Shown: positions 1-9,961 of the stretch, in pieces
Position numbering within the stretch: position 1 is the stretch's first letter
Layout: every line of letters begins with the position of its first letter
Origin: Porphyridium purpureum
Lineage: Eukaryota; Rhodophyta; Bangiophyceae; Porphyridiales; Porphyridiaceae
Assembly (NCBI GenBank): GCA_008690995.1
Contig: VRMN01000005.1
Span: forward strand, 930,001-994,000
Length of the DNA stretch: 64,000 bases
Reading direction: 5' to 3'
Position numbers and translations under genes: made by a program
The notes under the pieces: generated by a model
What the model saw: only the letters and a program-made list of their open reading frames with translations
Databases searched by the model: none
What the model was told of the DNA's origin: nothing

Positions 1-20
1 TGTACCCTACTCGATTGCGC

Positions 21-38
21 GTACAGTGCGGACTGTAC
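21..38. promoter_or_regulatory. TGTAC inverted repeat
   Basis: GTACAG and CTGTAC face each other across a 6-base spacer, a perfect 6-bp inverted repeat. The same CTGTAC core occurs upstream of other genes in this window, so a promoter or factor-binding role is inferred. It lies about 490 bases before the ENY2-like start, and may instead serve a gene outside the window. GTAC is the known core of SBP-domain binding sites in green algae and plants; whether such a factor acts here is unknown. Confidence 0.35.
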
Positions 39-529
39 ATTGGCTGTCTAGCAGAACGCGCTGTTTTGTCAGTGCTCAGATTTGTATAGCAAAAAAGTGT
101 GATTTTGTGATGGGTGAGCGCGCACGCTGCCGAGACGCGTGCGGGGAAGAAGGGTGTTGCGTGCGAGTGGCATGGGGCTGTGGAGTGGTAGTGATGGTGA
201 TGGGCGATGAGTGGCTCGATGCATCGGGGACAAGAGCTGCGTGGCGACGTCGCGACCGACCCTGCGCAGATATGGGTCGACGCAAACGCCTCGGAAAGGT
301 AAGGTGCGGCTCGCGCTGGTGAGTGTGTTTTGACAGGTCGGGAGATTGCGGATCCACTGATTGCTTTACTGTGCGCCATGCTGCGTCGTGACTGTCTTCC
401 ATCGTCTACTGGTTCCACGCCTCTGCGGCGAATACTGTGAATGCATGCGTGTGTGTCGAAACGTACATGTCCGAATTTTGCCTTGGCTCTGTGTGCCGCG
501 TGGCTGTGCCTGCGTGCCCATGTGCGGAT
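39..529. other. Intergenic, no gene seen
   Basis: Short open stretches on both strands have no recognisable domain and no convincing start. This is read as 5' flanking DNA of the ENY2-like gene. Confidence 0.5.
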
Positions 530-913
530 ATGCGTAGATTCAAGCAACGACTGCGGGACCAGCTCGAGCAGTCTGGTTGGCGGACGCAGGTGTTTGAAGA
601 ATGTGAAAGAATTATTCGCACCGCCGAGGAGAATGAGAGTCTCGTGTCGACGCAGGAGGCGCACGCTCACGCACTCGGCGCAATGACATTGGCGTCCTTG
701 TTTGAAGCCGTGCTTCCAATGGCGCTGGAGCAAACGCCTCTGGAAGTTATAGAGCTTGTGAGAAATCTCGCGGCCCAGCAGGAATTTCAACCGCTCTCGC
801 CTCGTCCAAGCACGGTCAAAGACGACTGCCTGTCGCTAGCGAGCGTCCCGGAGCAAGGCATGCCCAATGACCTGCCCAATGCAGTCGATGAAGATGACCG
901 TGCCACGAGCTGA
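530..913 (+). CDS. ENY2: ENY2/Sus1-like SAGA and TREX-2 subunit
   Basis: Encodes 127 residues. ENY2/Sus1 is a small helical protein shared by the SAGA deubiquitinase module and the TREX-2 mRNA export complex. Residues 6-25 carry the family pattern LR..L...GW......C, and residues 58-85 give the amphipathic helices ending LP...........V..L..LA that align with the end of human ENY2. The C-terminal 40 residues are an extra acidic, low-complexity tail, and the loop after the first helix is longer than in animals. The frame is open further upstream: ATG at 467 would add a Cys-rich leader that looks non-coding, so ATG 530 is preferred. It converges on TFB2, 108 bases away. Family assignment is by eye and moderately sure. 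Confidence 0.6.
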   Translation: MRRFKQRLRDQLEQSGWRTQVFEECERIIRTAEENESLVSTQEAHAHALGAMTLASLFEAVLPMALEQTPLEVIELVRNLAAQQEFQPLSPRPSTVKDDCLSLASVPEQGMPNDLPNAVDEDDRATS

Positions 914-947
914 GATGTGGGCGACGGCTGGGCATTGTGCAAGAATG

Positions 948-1001
948 GGGAGAAAAAAAATTAAAATAAAAAAAATTAAGAGAGATAAAGAAAAAAATTT
1001 A
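948..1001. terminator. A-rich stretch between convergent genes
   Basis: Runs of A with embedded AATAAA-like words lie in the 108-base gap between the convergent ENY2-like and TFB2 genes. A polyadenylation region for the plus-strand gene is inferred from position and composition only. Confidence 0.35.
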
Positions 1002-1021
1002 CAAACTCTTCTGCGCCGCAA

Positions 1022-2491
1022 TCATCGCAGCGCCTGTTCACGTATGTACTGCTTGACTCCCTCTGCCTTCTCGGCCTTCACGACAAGCATGAGCCGGCGC
1101 GGATTCGACCAAAGCAACGCGTCGATCTCATTCGCGTGGGTCGTGAGCGCATCAAACGAGAGTGTGGATTCAAAGCCGTCGATCATGACCGCATCATCTG
1201 TGCGCACACGATCCTGCTCGGCTTCCCACAAATACAGCTCATCGCTGACGCAAGGAGGGATGCACGCCTTTTCCACCATGGGATGCAAATGCGCGTTCAA
1301 AAAGCGCACCAATTGTTCTGCGGTGATCCCATTACTCATGGCGGCACGCACAGAGCTCTTTGTGATATGGCCGACCACCAGATTCGGCAAGCGGTACCGC
1401 ATGTCCAGAAATAGCGAAAGTAGAGCAATTTGGAACGACGAGCTGGTGTAGGCGTACACGCGAAAGTTTGTTTCGACAATCAACTGCAGCTCGCCCATAT
1501 CAACAGAAAGATGTCCCCCGCTATGAGATGCCACATCTTCTTGCTTGCTATTAACCAAATTGACGCCCATTCGTGTCACGCAAAACGCTTGCTCCTTTTC
1601 CCCAACCTGGACGAGCCCAAGTTCGTCACAGCACTTCAAAAATCTGGATTGATTCGCGTCGAGGCACGACAGCTTGTATGGCTTGCCCGGCACAGCGAGT
1701 GCGATCTGGAAGAGCAGCCCCATGGCATCCACGCGGTGCTGACTCCCGGCGGGGAACAAGTGCTCTAGCATACACGCTAGCAGCGACCATATTTGTGCAT
1801 AGGTATCTTTGAGCAAGAACTGAAAGCCCACGTGAGTTATCCGAAGCCCTTCTTCGCAGTTCTCGAGCAGTCGCGTCTTGAGCAACGCATTCACAAGCTC
1901 ATCGGATGGACCGGATACACTAGCAGACTCCGAATCAGACCCTACAAGAAAATGCAGCACACGCTCCCATCGTCGCTTCGCAAAGACCTCCAGTCGCTGC
2001 ACCAGAGCGGGTGAGTCCAAGACGACCGAATTCGACTCGTGTTCGCTGTCAAATGGTGGGCGTACATTTGCGGTCAGAATCTGATCCATACGATCAGCAA
2101 ACGCTGGATCCAGCTCATAAAACGGCGGCACGGCAGATTCGACAAGGCGTACGACGTGCAGCCTGAGTAGCGGCTCCACAACGCGCGTGTGTGAGTGCCC
2201 GGTTGCAATAGGCGTCTGTCCACCGGATCGGGACTTTGCGTAGTCGGACCGGTGCCCATCTTGCGCAAACCATGCGGACAATTCAGACGCCGAGCATGTG
2301 CGTGACGAACCAAGAAGCATCCGCATCACCACCAGCCGTGCAAGGTTGGGCACGCATCGCAAAACCGCGTGCGCGGCATGCTCGGACCGAAACGCACGTT
2401 GCATGTCGCTTCGCGACCACTGCTCCAGCTCCTGAAACATGTTCTCCGCATACTTGTGCGGGCGCACGCCACCACGTACCACCTCGTTCAT
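1022..2491 (-). CDS. TFB2: TFIIH subunit p52/Tfb2
   Basis: Encodes 489 residues, close to human GTF2H4 (462). Tfb2 anchors the XPB helicase in core TFIIH, for transcription initiation and nucleotide excision repair. The N-terminal segment with Y-A-E-N near residue 15 and V-P-N-L-A-R-L-V-V-M-R-M near residues 47-58 matches the family. R-W-E-R-V-L-H-F-L-V-G mid-protein matches the second conserved block. The C-terminus (S-N-G-I-T-A-E-Q, then L-W-E-x-E-x-D-R) is the Tfb5-binding region. The frame is open upstream to 2887, but that part overlaps the BAR gene on the other strand and lacks similarity, so ATG 2491 is chosen. Nuclear. Confidence 0.9.
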   Translation of the reverse strand: MNEVVRGGVRPHKYAENMFQELEQWSRSDMQRAFRSEHAAHAVLRCVPNLARLVVMRMLLGSSRTCSASELSAWFAQDGHRSDYAKSRSGGQTPIATGHSHTRVVEPLLRLHVVRLVESAVPPFYELDPAFADRMDQILTANVRPPFDSEHESNSVVLDSPALVQRLEVFAKRRWERVLHFLVGSDSESASVSGPSDELVNALLKTRLLENCEEGLRITHVGFQFLLKDTYAQIWSLLACMLEHLFPAGSQHRVDAMGLLFQIALAVPGKPYKLSCLDANQSRFLKCCDELGLVQVGEKEQAFCVTRMGVNLVNSKQEDVASHSGGHLSVDMGELQLIVETNFRVYAYTSSSFQIALLSLFLDMRYRLPNLVVGHITKSSVRAAMSNGITAEQLVRFLNAHLHPMVEKACIPPCVSDELYLWEAEQDRVRTDDAVMIDGFESTLSFDALTTHANEIDALLWSNPRRLMLVVKAEKAEGVKQYIREQALR

Positions 2492-2603
2492 CGTACTGAG
2501 TCCGCCGGGCCCAGTCTCTGTTGCTTTGAAGCCACGCGCCACAGAGTCAACCGTGAACACGTGACACCAGCGAGAGTAGAAAAGCACGGGACGAGTCGGA
2601 GAG
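2492..2603. promoter_or_regulatory. Divergent promoter between TFB2 and BAR gene
   Basis: A 112-base gap separates two ATGs pointing away from each other, so both promoters must fit here or overlap the genes. No TATA box is seen. Confidence 0.45.
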
Positions 2604-4154
2604 ATGGAAAGCATTTCACTGAAGAAGCTGCGGCGGAAGATTGCGCATCTCGCCGGGAGTAGCAGTACGTCGTCGCATGCCTCAGGTGCGCTGCTGCATG
2701 ATGGGCTGTCAAAGTCGGGGTCGTCCGCTACTCGAAGGCATGGCTGCGCGTCGGCGGATCCTGCGGCCAAACGTACCTCGAATGGCTCGCTACTTGATGC
2801 GTACGCGCCGGCCACGCACACACTCGAGCATGGCTCTGACTTTGACCTGCTGTGGCGGACGTTTCTGAACGAGCGTGACGCATACATTGCGCTGACCGAC
2901 TCGTGCGGTAGGTATTATCTGTCCATTCAGCAGAATGCCATGGAGGGCGTGAACGTTGGGCAGCAGCTCGCCTTGTTCTTCGGACCTGAGCACAATTCCT
3001 TTCGAGTGGCGAGAAGCTTTGGCGAGATGCAGCGCAAGTATGTGCAAATGCTCACGGCCAAGCTCGACGCGCTGTACAACACCAGCATCTCGACGCCGCT
3101 AAGCCGACAGGGCGAGACCATGAATGTGGTGATCAAGTTGGCGAACGAACGCGAAGCTGCGCTGAAGAAGCTGCGTCACTGCGAGAAGCGGCTGAAGGAG
3201 GCGAGTAAGGAAGGTTCGTCAAAGGAGTCCAAGCGCGAAGAGTATGCGCGCCGCTCTCGTTCCGCCACAGAAGACTTTGACACGCTGGATAATGAGCTGA
3301 GGCGCAAGCTGCTCGAGTTTCACCGCTCGTTTGGAAACGTGGCAGAATTAGTGCTCCATACACTCTCGTTTATCCAGGCTGAGCTGCACGGTTCTGGCCT
3401 CGAGCTGCTTTCAGAGGTCTTAACATTTATGAACAATGGCGAGGTAGATGACGACGTTGACTGCAGTGACGCCGGCCGTGACGACTCGGAGCTTTCTAAA
3501 AGCCGTGTCCTTCTGCACTCGCTGCGGGCAGAGAACGCAGAGCGTCTCGTAAAGCTCGGCTCGAATAGTGCCGCCGCAGCTCAAGACGTTTCCGGGGCTC
3601 AGGATCCGCCGAATTATGCGTCTGACAGCACGCACGACACTGCGTCAGATTATCCAGATCGAGAAAAAGCACTGAACCCGCTGGCAACGGCGGCATCCGT
3701 CATGGGTCTCTCAAGTTCTTCGTCGAAACCCACGTCGCAAAGCACTGAAGCGCACACGGCGCGCCATGAGAGAGCGTCTTCGACATTGGAAGAGTACATG
3801 GTCGTACGCAAGAACTCAACCAAATACCGCGCGAATCTCGACGACATGGCCATGACAGATGATGATCTACATGCTTTGGATGTTCCCAACTCGAACGACC
3901 AAAGCGACCAGACGTCAAAAGCTGTGCCAAGTCTTGGCGCCCCGCCGGCAAGTGCCAACGGGCATGGCATGAGCAGCCATGAACCGTACGTCCGAGTCGA
4001 AAATGAGCGGGCTGATTCAGGGACACTCCATAAGTATGATTCTGCGGGAGGAGGTGCAAGTGAATCAGAAGGTTCAGAAACCCACTCCTTCAACAATCAG
4101 GACGGCGAAGAGCGCCATACAGGATCATCTGATGCGGAAGCGTGGCAGTCGTAG
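2604..4154 (+). CDS. BAR-domain protein, membrane curvature
   Basis: Encodes 516 residues. Residues about 70-280 form a long heptad-rich helical domain with the look of an amphiphysin/BIN-type BAR domain: an N-terminal amphipathic start, then three helices with a Lys/Glu-rich middle (K-K-L-R-H-C-E-K-R-L-K-E). BAR dimers bind and bend membranes in endocytosis and trafficking. The last 230 residues are Ser/Asp/Glu-rich and probably disordered. No SH3 domain follows, unlike fungal Rvs167. The exact BAR subfamily cannot be told by eye. Confidence 0.6.
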   Translation: MESISLKKLRRKIAHLAGSSSTSSHASGALLHDGLSKSGSSATRRHGCASADPAAKRTSNGSLLDAYAPATHTLEHGSDFDLLWRTFLNERDAYIALTDSCGRYYLSIQQNAMEGVNVGQQLALFFGPEHNSFRVARSFGEMQRKYVQMLTAKLDALYNTSISTPLSRQGETMNVVIKLANEREAALKKLRHCEKRLKEASKEGSSKESKREEYARRSRSATEDFDTLDNELRRKLLEFHRSFGNVAELVLHTLSFIQAELHGSGLELLSEVLTFMNNGEVDDDVDCSDAGRDDSELSKSRVLLHSLRAENAERLVKLGSNSAAAAQDVSGAQDPPNYASDSTHDTASDYPDREKALNPLATAASVMGLSSSSSKPTSQSTEAHTARHERASSTLEEYMVVRKNSTKYRANLDDMAMTDDDLHALDVPNSNDQSDQTSKAVPSLGAPPASANGHGMSSHEPYVRVENERADSGTLHKYDSAGGGASESEGSETHSFNNQDGEERHTGSSDAEAWQS

Positions 4155-4219
4155 TGCGCGAGGAATACCAAAGCGACTGAACTGAATGCTGTTTACTACA
4201 CACTGAAGCCTGGACGGCT

Positions 4220-5626
4220 TCATGAGGCAGGGGTAGCGCCCGCCTGTCCCCTTCTCCTCAGAGCGCGTGTTAGCGTGGCGGAGTAAAATTCAAATACTGC
4301 GAAGAAGAGGGCGCTTTGCAGCGTTTTTTGGGCTATTCGTGGCACGATGCCCTTCGCAAATGCCATTGGCCCTTCTGTGCGAAGAATGGTTCTAAAGCAG
4401 TGCCACACGCCGTTGTACCGGGTCATGCTGATGACCTCTGGAATTTGTCCTCGCAAGGGCACTGCAGATGACATCACGCGCTCCTTGACCGGTTGCACAA
4501 GCGATGACACACTTTTATAAGCTGCCGCACGTGCCGAAGCTGCACTCTGCATGGTGCTCTGTACAAGATGCGGTGGTAAAGCGGGCGTCGCACCAACGCC
4601 GCCTGAAGCGTGCACCGTAAGCATTGGACCTTGTGTCATGAGACGCGTCTTTACCACGTCCATGGGATTGGACACGAGAGCGGCAAGCGCACCACTAATC
4701 CCTCCAATCAACAGCTTGACGCCTCCCTTGCGCATAAGCTTGTCGCTGAGCGTTTTGTCGTCTCCCTTTTTGCTGGCTCGCTTGCGTACAAGCTCGGATA
4801 GGGTCTCATAGGCTGCAAACTCCACCATCACAAACGGAATATCCCGTGCAATTTGAGCCGACAAACCTGTATACAACGCACCGCCCCTGCTCATGCGGAG
4901 CCCCTCGCCGAGGTTCTTGTACATGCCGACTTGCAGCCGCTGTTTGAGTACCTCGCATGGTACACGCACGAGGCTCGCGCATAGGTCGCCTATCGCTGCT
5001 GAGCCCATGTATGCAGCCGTTTGCAGGGTTCGCTTTTTCCGAGGTGGCGCAGTTTCCGGAATTCGATCTGAAAGCGTCTTCTTGAAATAGTTATACACGA
5101 AAAAATACACAGCGACGGAAGGCACAATGCCGACAAGCCCGGGCACAGCGCCTCGGTAGAGTCCGCGCACACCTTGGCCTTTGAAAAGAACATTGAGCAG
5201 AGTCTCGTTCCCGGCACACTTCGAGTGCGCTTGCAGGCGCGTCTTCGCAGTGTCCAGCGGTTGAAGACTGAATCTCACAGTGCCCCCAGCCAATCCGCCG
5301 GCCGCCGCGCGCACGGCGTGTTCAGACACCATCAGTGATTGCGCGGTCGCCGTTTTCACTCTTCCAGCCGCCGCCGGTGCGGCGCACTCCTTTGTGTTTG
5401 ACATGATATGGCTGCTTCCCGCCGCAGCCACGCTAGACGCCGACACCACGTCCTCTTTCGGGACGCCTGCCGCAGCCGGCGGTGCGTCAGTGTCCAGTTT
5501 CGCCGGCGGGGCCAGCGCTGCCGATGGTGTGGCAGCCCTTGCGGCTTCGCGCTGCACCTGCGGGGCGCCCTGCAGCGGCGCCCGGGCAGCCGTTGTCGAC
5601 GAGCTAAAACCTAGCCCACCGCTCAT
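4220..5626 (-). CDS. Mitochondrial carrier family, SAM-carrier-like
   Basis: Encodes 468 residues. Three carrier repeats are visible, each with the P-x-[DE]-x-x-[KR] signature: PLDTAKTRLQ, VPCEVLKQRLQ and NPMDVVKTRL. Six membrane helices are expected. The repeat-2 signature R-V-P-x-E-V-x-K-Q-R and the G-L-Y-R-G repeat 1 resemble S-adenosylmethionine carriers (SLC25A26 type), which exchange SAM for S-adenosylhomocysteine across the mitochondrial or plastid inner membrane. About 110 Ala/Pro-rich residues precede the carrier and may hold a targeting peptide. A Ser/Ala-rich insert of about 60 residues sits in repeat 3. The start is ATG 5626; the frame is open further upstream but without an ATG. 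Confidence 0.75.
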   Translation of the reverse strand: MSGGLGFSSSTTAARAPLQGAPQVQREAARAATPSAALAPPAKLDTDAPPAAAGVPKEDVVSASSVAAAGSSHIMSNTKECAAPAAAGRVKTATAQSLMVSEHAVRAAAGGLAGGTVRFSLQPLDTAKTRLQAHSKCAGNETLLNVLFKGQGVRGLYRGAVPGLVGIVPSVAVYFFVYNYFKKTLSDRIPETAPPRKKRTLQTAAYMGSAAIGDLCASLVRVPCEVLKQRLQVGMYKNLGEGLRMSRGGALYTGLSAQIARDIPFVMVEFAAYETLSELVRKRASKKGDDKTLSDKLMRKGGVKLLIGGISGALAALVSNPMDVVKTRLMTQGPMLTVHASGGVGATPALPPHLVQSTMQSAASARAAAYKSVSSLVQPVKERVMSSAVPLRGQIPEVISMTRYNGVWHCFRTILRTEGPMAFAKGIVPRIAQKTLQSALFFAVFEFYSATLTRALRRRGQAGATPAS

Positions 5627-5839
5627 TCTATCACCAAATGCGTCGAGCACCAGCCGGACACGTACCGCCGCGACCTGCCGACTCCCACTGACTGATACTG
5701 CTCCACCTCGCACGACTCTTCTTTGAGCTCGCGCTTATACCACATGCGAACGCCTCAAATTCCACCCAATGCGTCCTATGAAAACCGGTCCATTTTGCTA
5801 CACACTCGTCCGAATCTCCGCGGGGGGTGGAGAGACGGA

Positions 5840-5873
5840 CTGTACACTCAGCCTGAGCAGCCCGCTGTACACT
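5840..5873. promoter_or_regulatory. Two CTGTACACT direct repeats
   Basis: CTGTACACT occurs at 5840-5848 and 5865-5873, 25 bases apart, about 215-250 bases upstream of the carrier-gene ATG. Its recurrence near other starts suggests a core promoter or factor site. Confidence 0.4.
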
Positions 5874-7715
5874 ACCAACAATTCAGCCTCTGCCCGCAAA
5901 CTGGCCGCAGGGGGTGATGGGCTTCGCGCTCGTGGGATGAATGTGGAATGGAGTGCGGCCTGGCAGGCAGCCGTCGTCGCCTGTGATAGGCGTGATGAGG
6001 TATGGCGCTACAGTCCAGGAAGCCTGAAGCGAGGTTGCAGGATGGAAGGTGCCCGGACCTGGGTGGGCATGCAATGAGTGCGGTTCAGCGGTTTGTATTG
6101 CGGTGAGGCACTTCTTGGAACTTCTTTGCGTACTTTTGGAGCCAAGTTGAAAGAAGCCAGGCTGCGAAAGAGAGAATGGATTTCAGAAGCAACGCGCGGA
6201 CGTTCTAAAATGAGCAGAAGCATTAAAGGAATACCCTGAGAGAAACCTTCGCAAAGGCAAATGAGGACAGAGTATTCAACTTGTAGCGGACTGCGATGAA
6301 GACTGGGACGGCCTTCACAAGCGAAGAGTAAGAAAATATGCGTTGAAACACAATCTGCCTTCTAAAAGACTCTCCAGACCAATACACGCTCGTACGTGCC
6401 GCTAGCGGTACGTAGCCTCAAATCCAAGCGAGCCTTCTAGTGGCCTCGTCCGTCCAACTTGTCAAGCCTTTCTCTCCACTTTCTTCGTCCGTTCCTGCTG
6501 CACTTACTCAGGATAGAAGCTTGTCAACCTGCCTGGCGGGTGCTTCCGTCCATGTTTTCCCTTGTAATGCGTAGAAGCGTGCAGGAAAAAAAGAAATTCT
6601 ATGCACGGACACATATTCACCACAAGTCTGATTAGCTCCCCAGCTCACAACCACATTTCGCACTGTGCACCAAGGTTAGCCAGGACTCTGTGGCAAAGAA
6701 GAACGGTAGAAGTATCGTTTGCAACCGGCTCTGAACCGTCCTACAAAATTTCACAAAGCCAAGTTCAACAACTACTAGTTCAAGCATTTTTAAGGCCTCT
6801 CAACCACAGACCACGGCAAGTTTCTCCGTTAACAAGGATCACAGGTCTCCCTCACAAATTTTTGAATGCGAAAACCCGGCGGCGTCTCTCGGAGCGGAGC
6901 CCTTTCATGCGCAGGGCGTTTCGGTTGCAGTTCAAAGCCTGTTTCTCACAGATCTTAAACTCAGAGCAAAGCGAGAACTCAAGCTGGCAACAAAGGAGGC
7001 GACCCACATAAAATAGATTAAACAAAGGCGTCCCTTTGTGCTTCGGTGGGCCCGGTTCTTTTTGAGCGTGAAGTTGCACGTCGGTACCGGAGGCTTGGGA
7101 AGCACAGCCGTGGTGCAAGGAATTCAGCGAGTGAGAAATACGGATTTGCACTGTGAAGCACACGTGTATCACTAACAGAGAGCACTTACGAGCCTAGGAT
7201 TCGAGTCAACAGCATCCTTTAGGAATGGTCACAAGCGTTTTGTTATTGTGCGTGCAATACTTGTAGCAACGGAGTGCTCAGTCCGAAAGATAAACGCAAT
7301 TGGTATGTGACTTATTTTGTCCTGGTGTAGTCTAGTCAGTCCAGTTTGTCCTTTGCGAGTTCTCCCAGGAAGAAGAGAAGCGGCGAGAGAAATCTGCGGG
7401 CTCCAGCGAATGGCAAGTACTTATATGTCCTCCTTGACGGTGCCGAGAGGCCGGCGTACTTTGCTTTGTCAGCGATGGAAGTGGACAGGTCTTTCCAATT
7501 TTTTTTTCGAAGGAGAAGGAAGCCGGCGTCAGACGAAGCTCCCGCCTCACATTTGCCGCAGCTCGTCGGGTTCAACAAGGGCGGCTCTCTTGTATGGCCA
7601 TCGGGATTTCCGCAGCCGGGAATGCTGCCCGCGTGGTCCGCACCGCCGTCTGAAGTTGCTTCAACAGCTTGACTCGCCCAAATGAAAGCGCCCACAGTAC
7701 TTCGCTTGGACAGGA

Positions 7716-7724
7716 TGTACAGTG
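7716..7724. promoter_or_regulatory. TGTACA element upstream of CCT7
   Basis: TGTACAGTG lies 125 bases before the CCT7 ATG, in the position where related elements precede other genes in this window. Confidence 0.3.
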
Positions 7725-7848
7725 AACGAGTGCCCAACGCCGCACGCGCGCACGAGTTGCGCCGAGCGGTGGCGCGGGGAGACACAAGGTGGGAGACGGG
7801 GGAAGAGGAGGATAGGTTGGTGGCGGCGGCGGCGGTGGAAGACGCACG

Positions 7849-9489
7849 ATGTCGCATTTCCTGGCGCCTCAAATCGTGCTGCTGAAGAATGGCACGGATA
7901 CTTCGCAGGGGAAGGGGCAGCTGATCTCGAACATGAACGCGTGCCAGGCGGTGGGCGAGATCCTGCGCACGACGCTCGGGCCGCACGGAATGGACAAGCT
8001 GATCCATGAAGGGCGCCAGGTCACGATCTCAAACGATGGCGCCACCATCCTCAAGCTTTTGAATATCGTGCACCCCGCCGCAAAGACGCTCGTTGACATC
8101 TCGCGCAGCCAGGACGACGAGGTGGGCGACGGCACGACTTCGGTCACGATACTGGCGTGCGAGTTTATGCGCAATTCAAAAGAATTTGTCGAGGAGGGAA
8201 TGCATCCGCGGGTCATCATTAAGGGCTACCGCGCTGCTGCGGACCTCGCCCTCGCCCGGATCAAGGAGCTCGCCGTCGACATCACGGGCAACTCGGAAAG
8301 CGAAAGGCGCGGCATGCTCATCAAGTGCGCCTCCACGGCGCTCAACTCCAAGTTGATCTCGCACCACAAGGGATTCTTCTCAGAGATGGTGACAGATGCT
8401 GTGCTTAGCTTGGATGATGATCTTGATCTGGCCATGGTCGGCGTGAAGAAGGCCAGCGGCGGCGCTGTGAATGACAGTCTTTTGGTGGAGGGCGTCGCCT
8501 TCAAAAAAACGTTCAGTTACGCTGGCTTTGAGCAGCAGCCGAAGAAGTTTTTGAATCCGAAAATCTTACTTCTGAATGTGGAACTTGAGCTCAAGGCCGA
8601 AAAGGAGAACGCCGAGGTGCGCGTCAAGTCCACCAAGGAATACCAAGACATTGTGGACGCCGAGTGGAAAATCATCTACGACAAACTGGACAAGATCGTG
8701 CAGACAGGTGCCAAGATCGTCCTGTCGCGCCTTGCCATCGGTGATCTGGCCACCCAGTACTTTGCGGATCGCGATATTTTCTGCGCAGGCCGTGTGCCTC
8801 AAGAGGACATGAACCGTGTGTCACGTGCTGTAGGTGGTGCCGTGCAGTCATCGGTGGTCAACATTCCGGCCGATGCGCTCGGGGCTTGTGGTCTCTTTGA
8901 AGAAAAGTCGTTTGGAAACGAGCGCTTCAACCTTTTCAAAGAGTGTTCGCACGCCAAGACGGCGTCGATCATCATTCGTGGCGGCTCCGAGCAGTTCATG
9001 GAGGAGACGGAGCGCAGCTTGCACGACAGTATCATGATTGTGCGCCGTGCGATCAAGTACCCTTCAGCGGTTGCCGGTGGCGGTGCCATTGAGATGGAGC
9101 TGAGCCGGTATTTGCGGGACCAAGCCAAGCAGATCCAGGGCAAGCAGCAACTCGTCATGAATGCCTTTGCGAAATCGCTCGAGGTCATTCCGCGCGTTTT
9201 GTGCGATAATGCAGGCTTTGACAGTACCGATGTATTGTACAAGCTGCGAGCCAGGCACGCAGAGGGTGATGCAGGCCGGTGGTTCGGCGTCGATATTACC
9301 ACGGGTGGGGTGTGCGACACGTGGGAAAAGTTTGTTTGGGAACCTGCACTCGTTCGTCTCAACGCCATTGCCGCCGCAACAGAAGCCACCTGTCTCATCC
9401 TTTCCATTGATGAGACCATCACAAATCCAAAGTATGAGGCCGCGGCGCCGGGCGCGCCAGGTATGCCTGGAGGCATGATGGGAATGTGA
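7849..9489 (+). CDS. CCT7: Chaperonin CCT subunit eta
   Basis: Encodes 546 residues, the normal size for CCT eta. This is one of eight subunits of the cytosolic TRiC/CCT ring that folds actin, tubulin and WD proteins using ATP. The ATP-site motifs T-T-L-G-P-x-G-M-D-K (residues 42-51), N-D-G-A-T-I-L (61-67) and G-D-G-T-T-S (89-94) are intact. The eta-like N-terminus ([11 protein letters not shown]) and [14 protein letters not shown] block separate it from other subunits. The tail ends in Gly/Met repeats. Start ATG 7849 matches family length. No oddities seen. Confidence 0.95.
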   Translation: MSHFLAPQIVLLKNGTDTSQGKGQLISNMNACQAVGEILRTTLGPHGMDKLIHEGRQVTISNDGATILKLLNIVHPAAKTLVDISRSQDDEVGDGTTSVTILACEFMRNSKEFVEEGMHPRVIIKGYRAAADLALARIKELAVDITGNSESERRGMLIKCASTALNSKLISHHKGFFSEMVTDAVLSLDDDLDLAMVGVKKASGGAVNDSLLVEGVAFKKTFSYAGFEQQPKKFLNPKILLLNVELELKAEKENAEVRVKSTKEYQDIVDAEWKIIYDKLDKIVQTGAKIVLSRLAIGDLATQYFADRDIFCAGRVPQEDMNRVSRAVGGAVQSSVVNIPADALGACGLFEEKSFGNERFNLFKECSHAKTASIIIRGGSEQFMEETERSLHDSIMIVRRAIKYPSAVAGGGAIEMELSRYLRDQAKQIQGKQQLVMNAFAKSLEVIPRVLCDNAGFDSTDVLYKLRARHAEGDAGRWFGVDITTGGVCDTWEKFVWEPALVRLNAIAAATEATCLILSIDETITNPKYEAAAPGAPGMPGGMMGM

Positions 9490-9961
9490 AGGATGAAAAG
9501 TCGTATCGTTTGAAGCTGAAGCTACGTAAAGAATTTTTCTTCCGTAGAATAGTAAAAATGAAAATCAAACGCAGCGTCATCCGCGAGAAACAAACACGCA
9601 CGCGAACAAAACGACCTCACGTGCGCCCGAATCAGTAGCTGTGCCTTTGTGCGTGTTGTTTCCTAGGCACACGAGCAAAAATGAGCTTTCGTGAGCGCGC
9701 GCTGAATTTCATTTTTTTTTTTTTTTTGTTGAAGTTTTGTAGCGCAGTGTGTCGCTCTTCAATCATCTTGGTTGCCGCGCAAGTCAACGTAGCCAGCTGC
9801 ACCGAGGCGCAGTCTGTAGATTCGATATGTGCAAAATACATACTTTCTCCGAGCTTTAATAATGCCACCCTGACGCCTTGGCAGCGTTTTCAGAGATAAT
9901 CAGATGATACTACGACCGCTTTTCTTTTCTTCAAATACCAAAGGATAGCGTCAAATTATGC
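9490..9961. other. Intergenic between convergent genes
   Basis: Contains a 16-base T run (9712-9727) and no supported gene. It lies between the 3' ends of CCT7 and the hemerythrin-like gene, so it holds both terminators. Confidence 0.5.

Larger units (their letters stand above)
5627..7848. other. 2.2-kb gap without a recognisable gene
   Basis: No frame has a recognisable domain, and no tRNA-like fold was found by eye. Composition is more AT-rich around 6100-7300 than in the flanking genes. The ends hold the TGTACA elements listed separately. A non-coding RNA cannot be excluded. Confidence 0.45.

Noticed and set aside
2492-2887. N-terminal extension of TFB2
   Set aside because: Overlaps the BAR gene start on the other strand and lacks any family similarity.
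7180-7215. tRNA T-loop-like TTCGA words (also near 20750 and 34515)
   Set aside because: No matching acceptor, D or anticodon arms at the right distances; two lie in or beside coding sequence.
9712-9727. T run as a retroposon poly(A) tail
   Set aside because: No retroposed sequence or flanking duplication is visible next to it.
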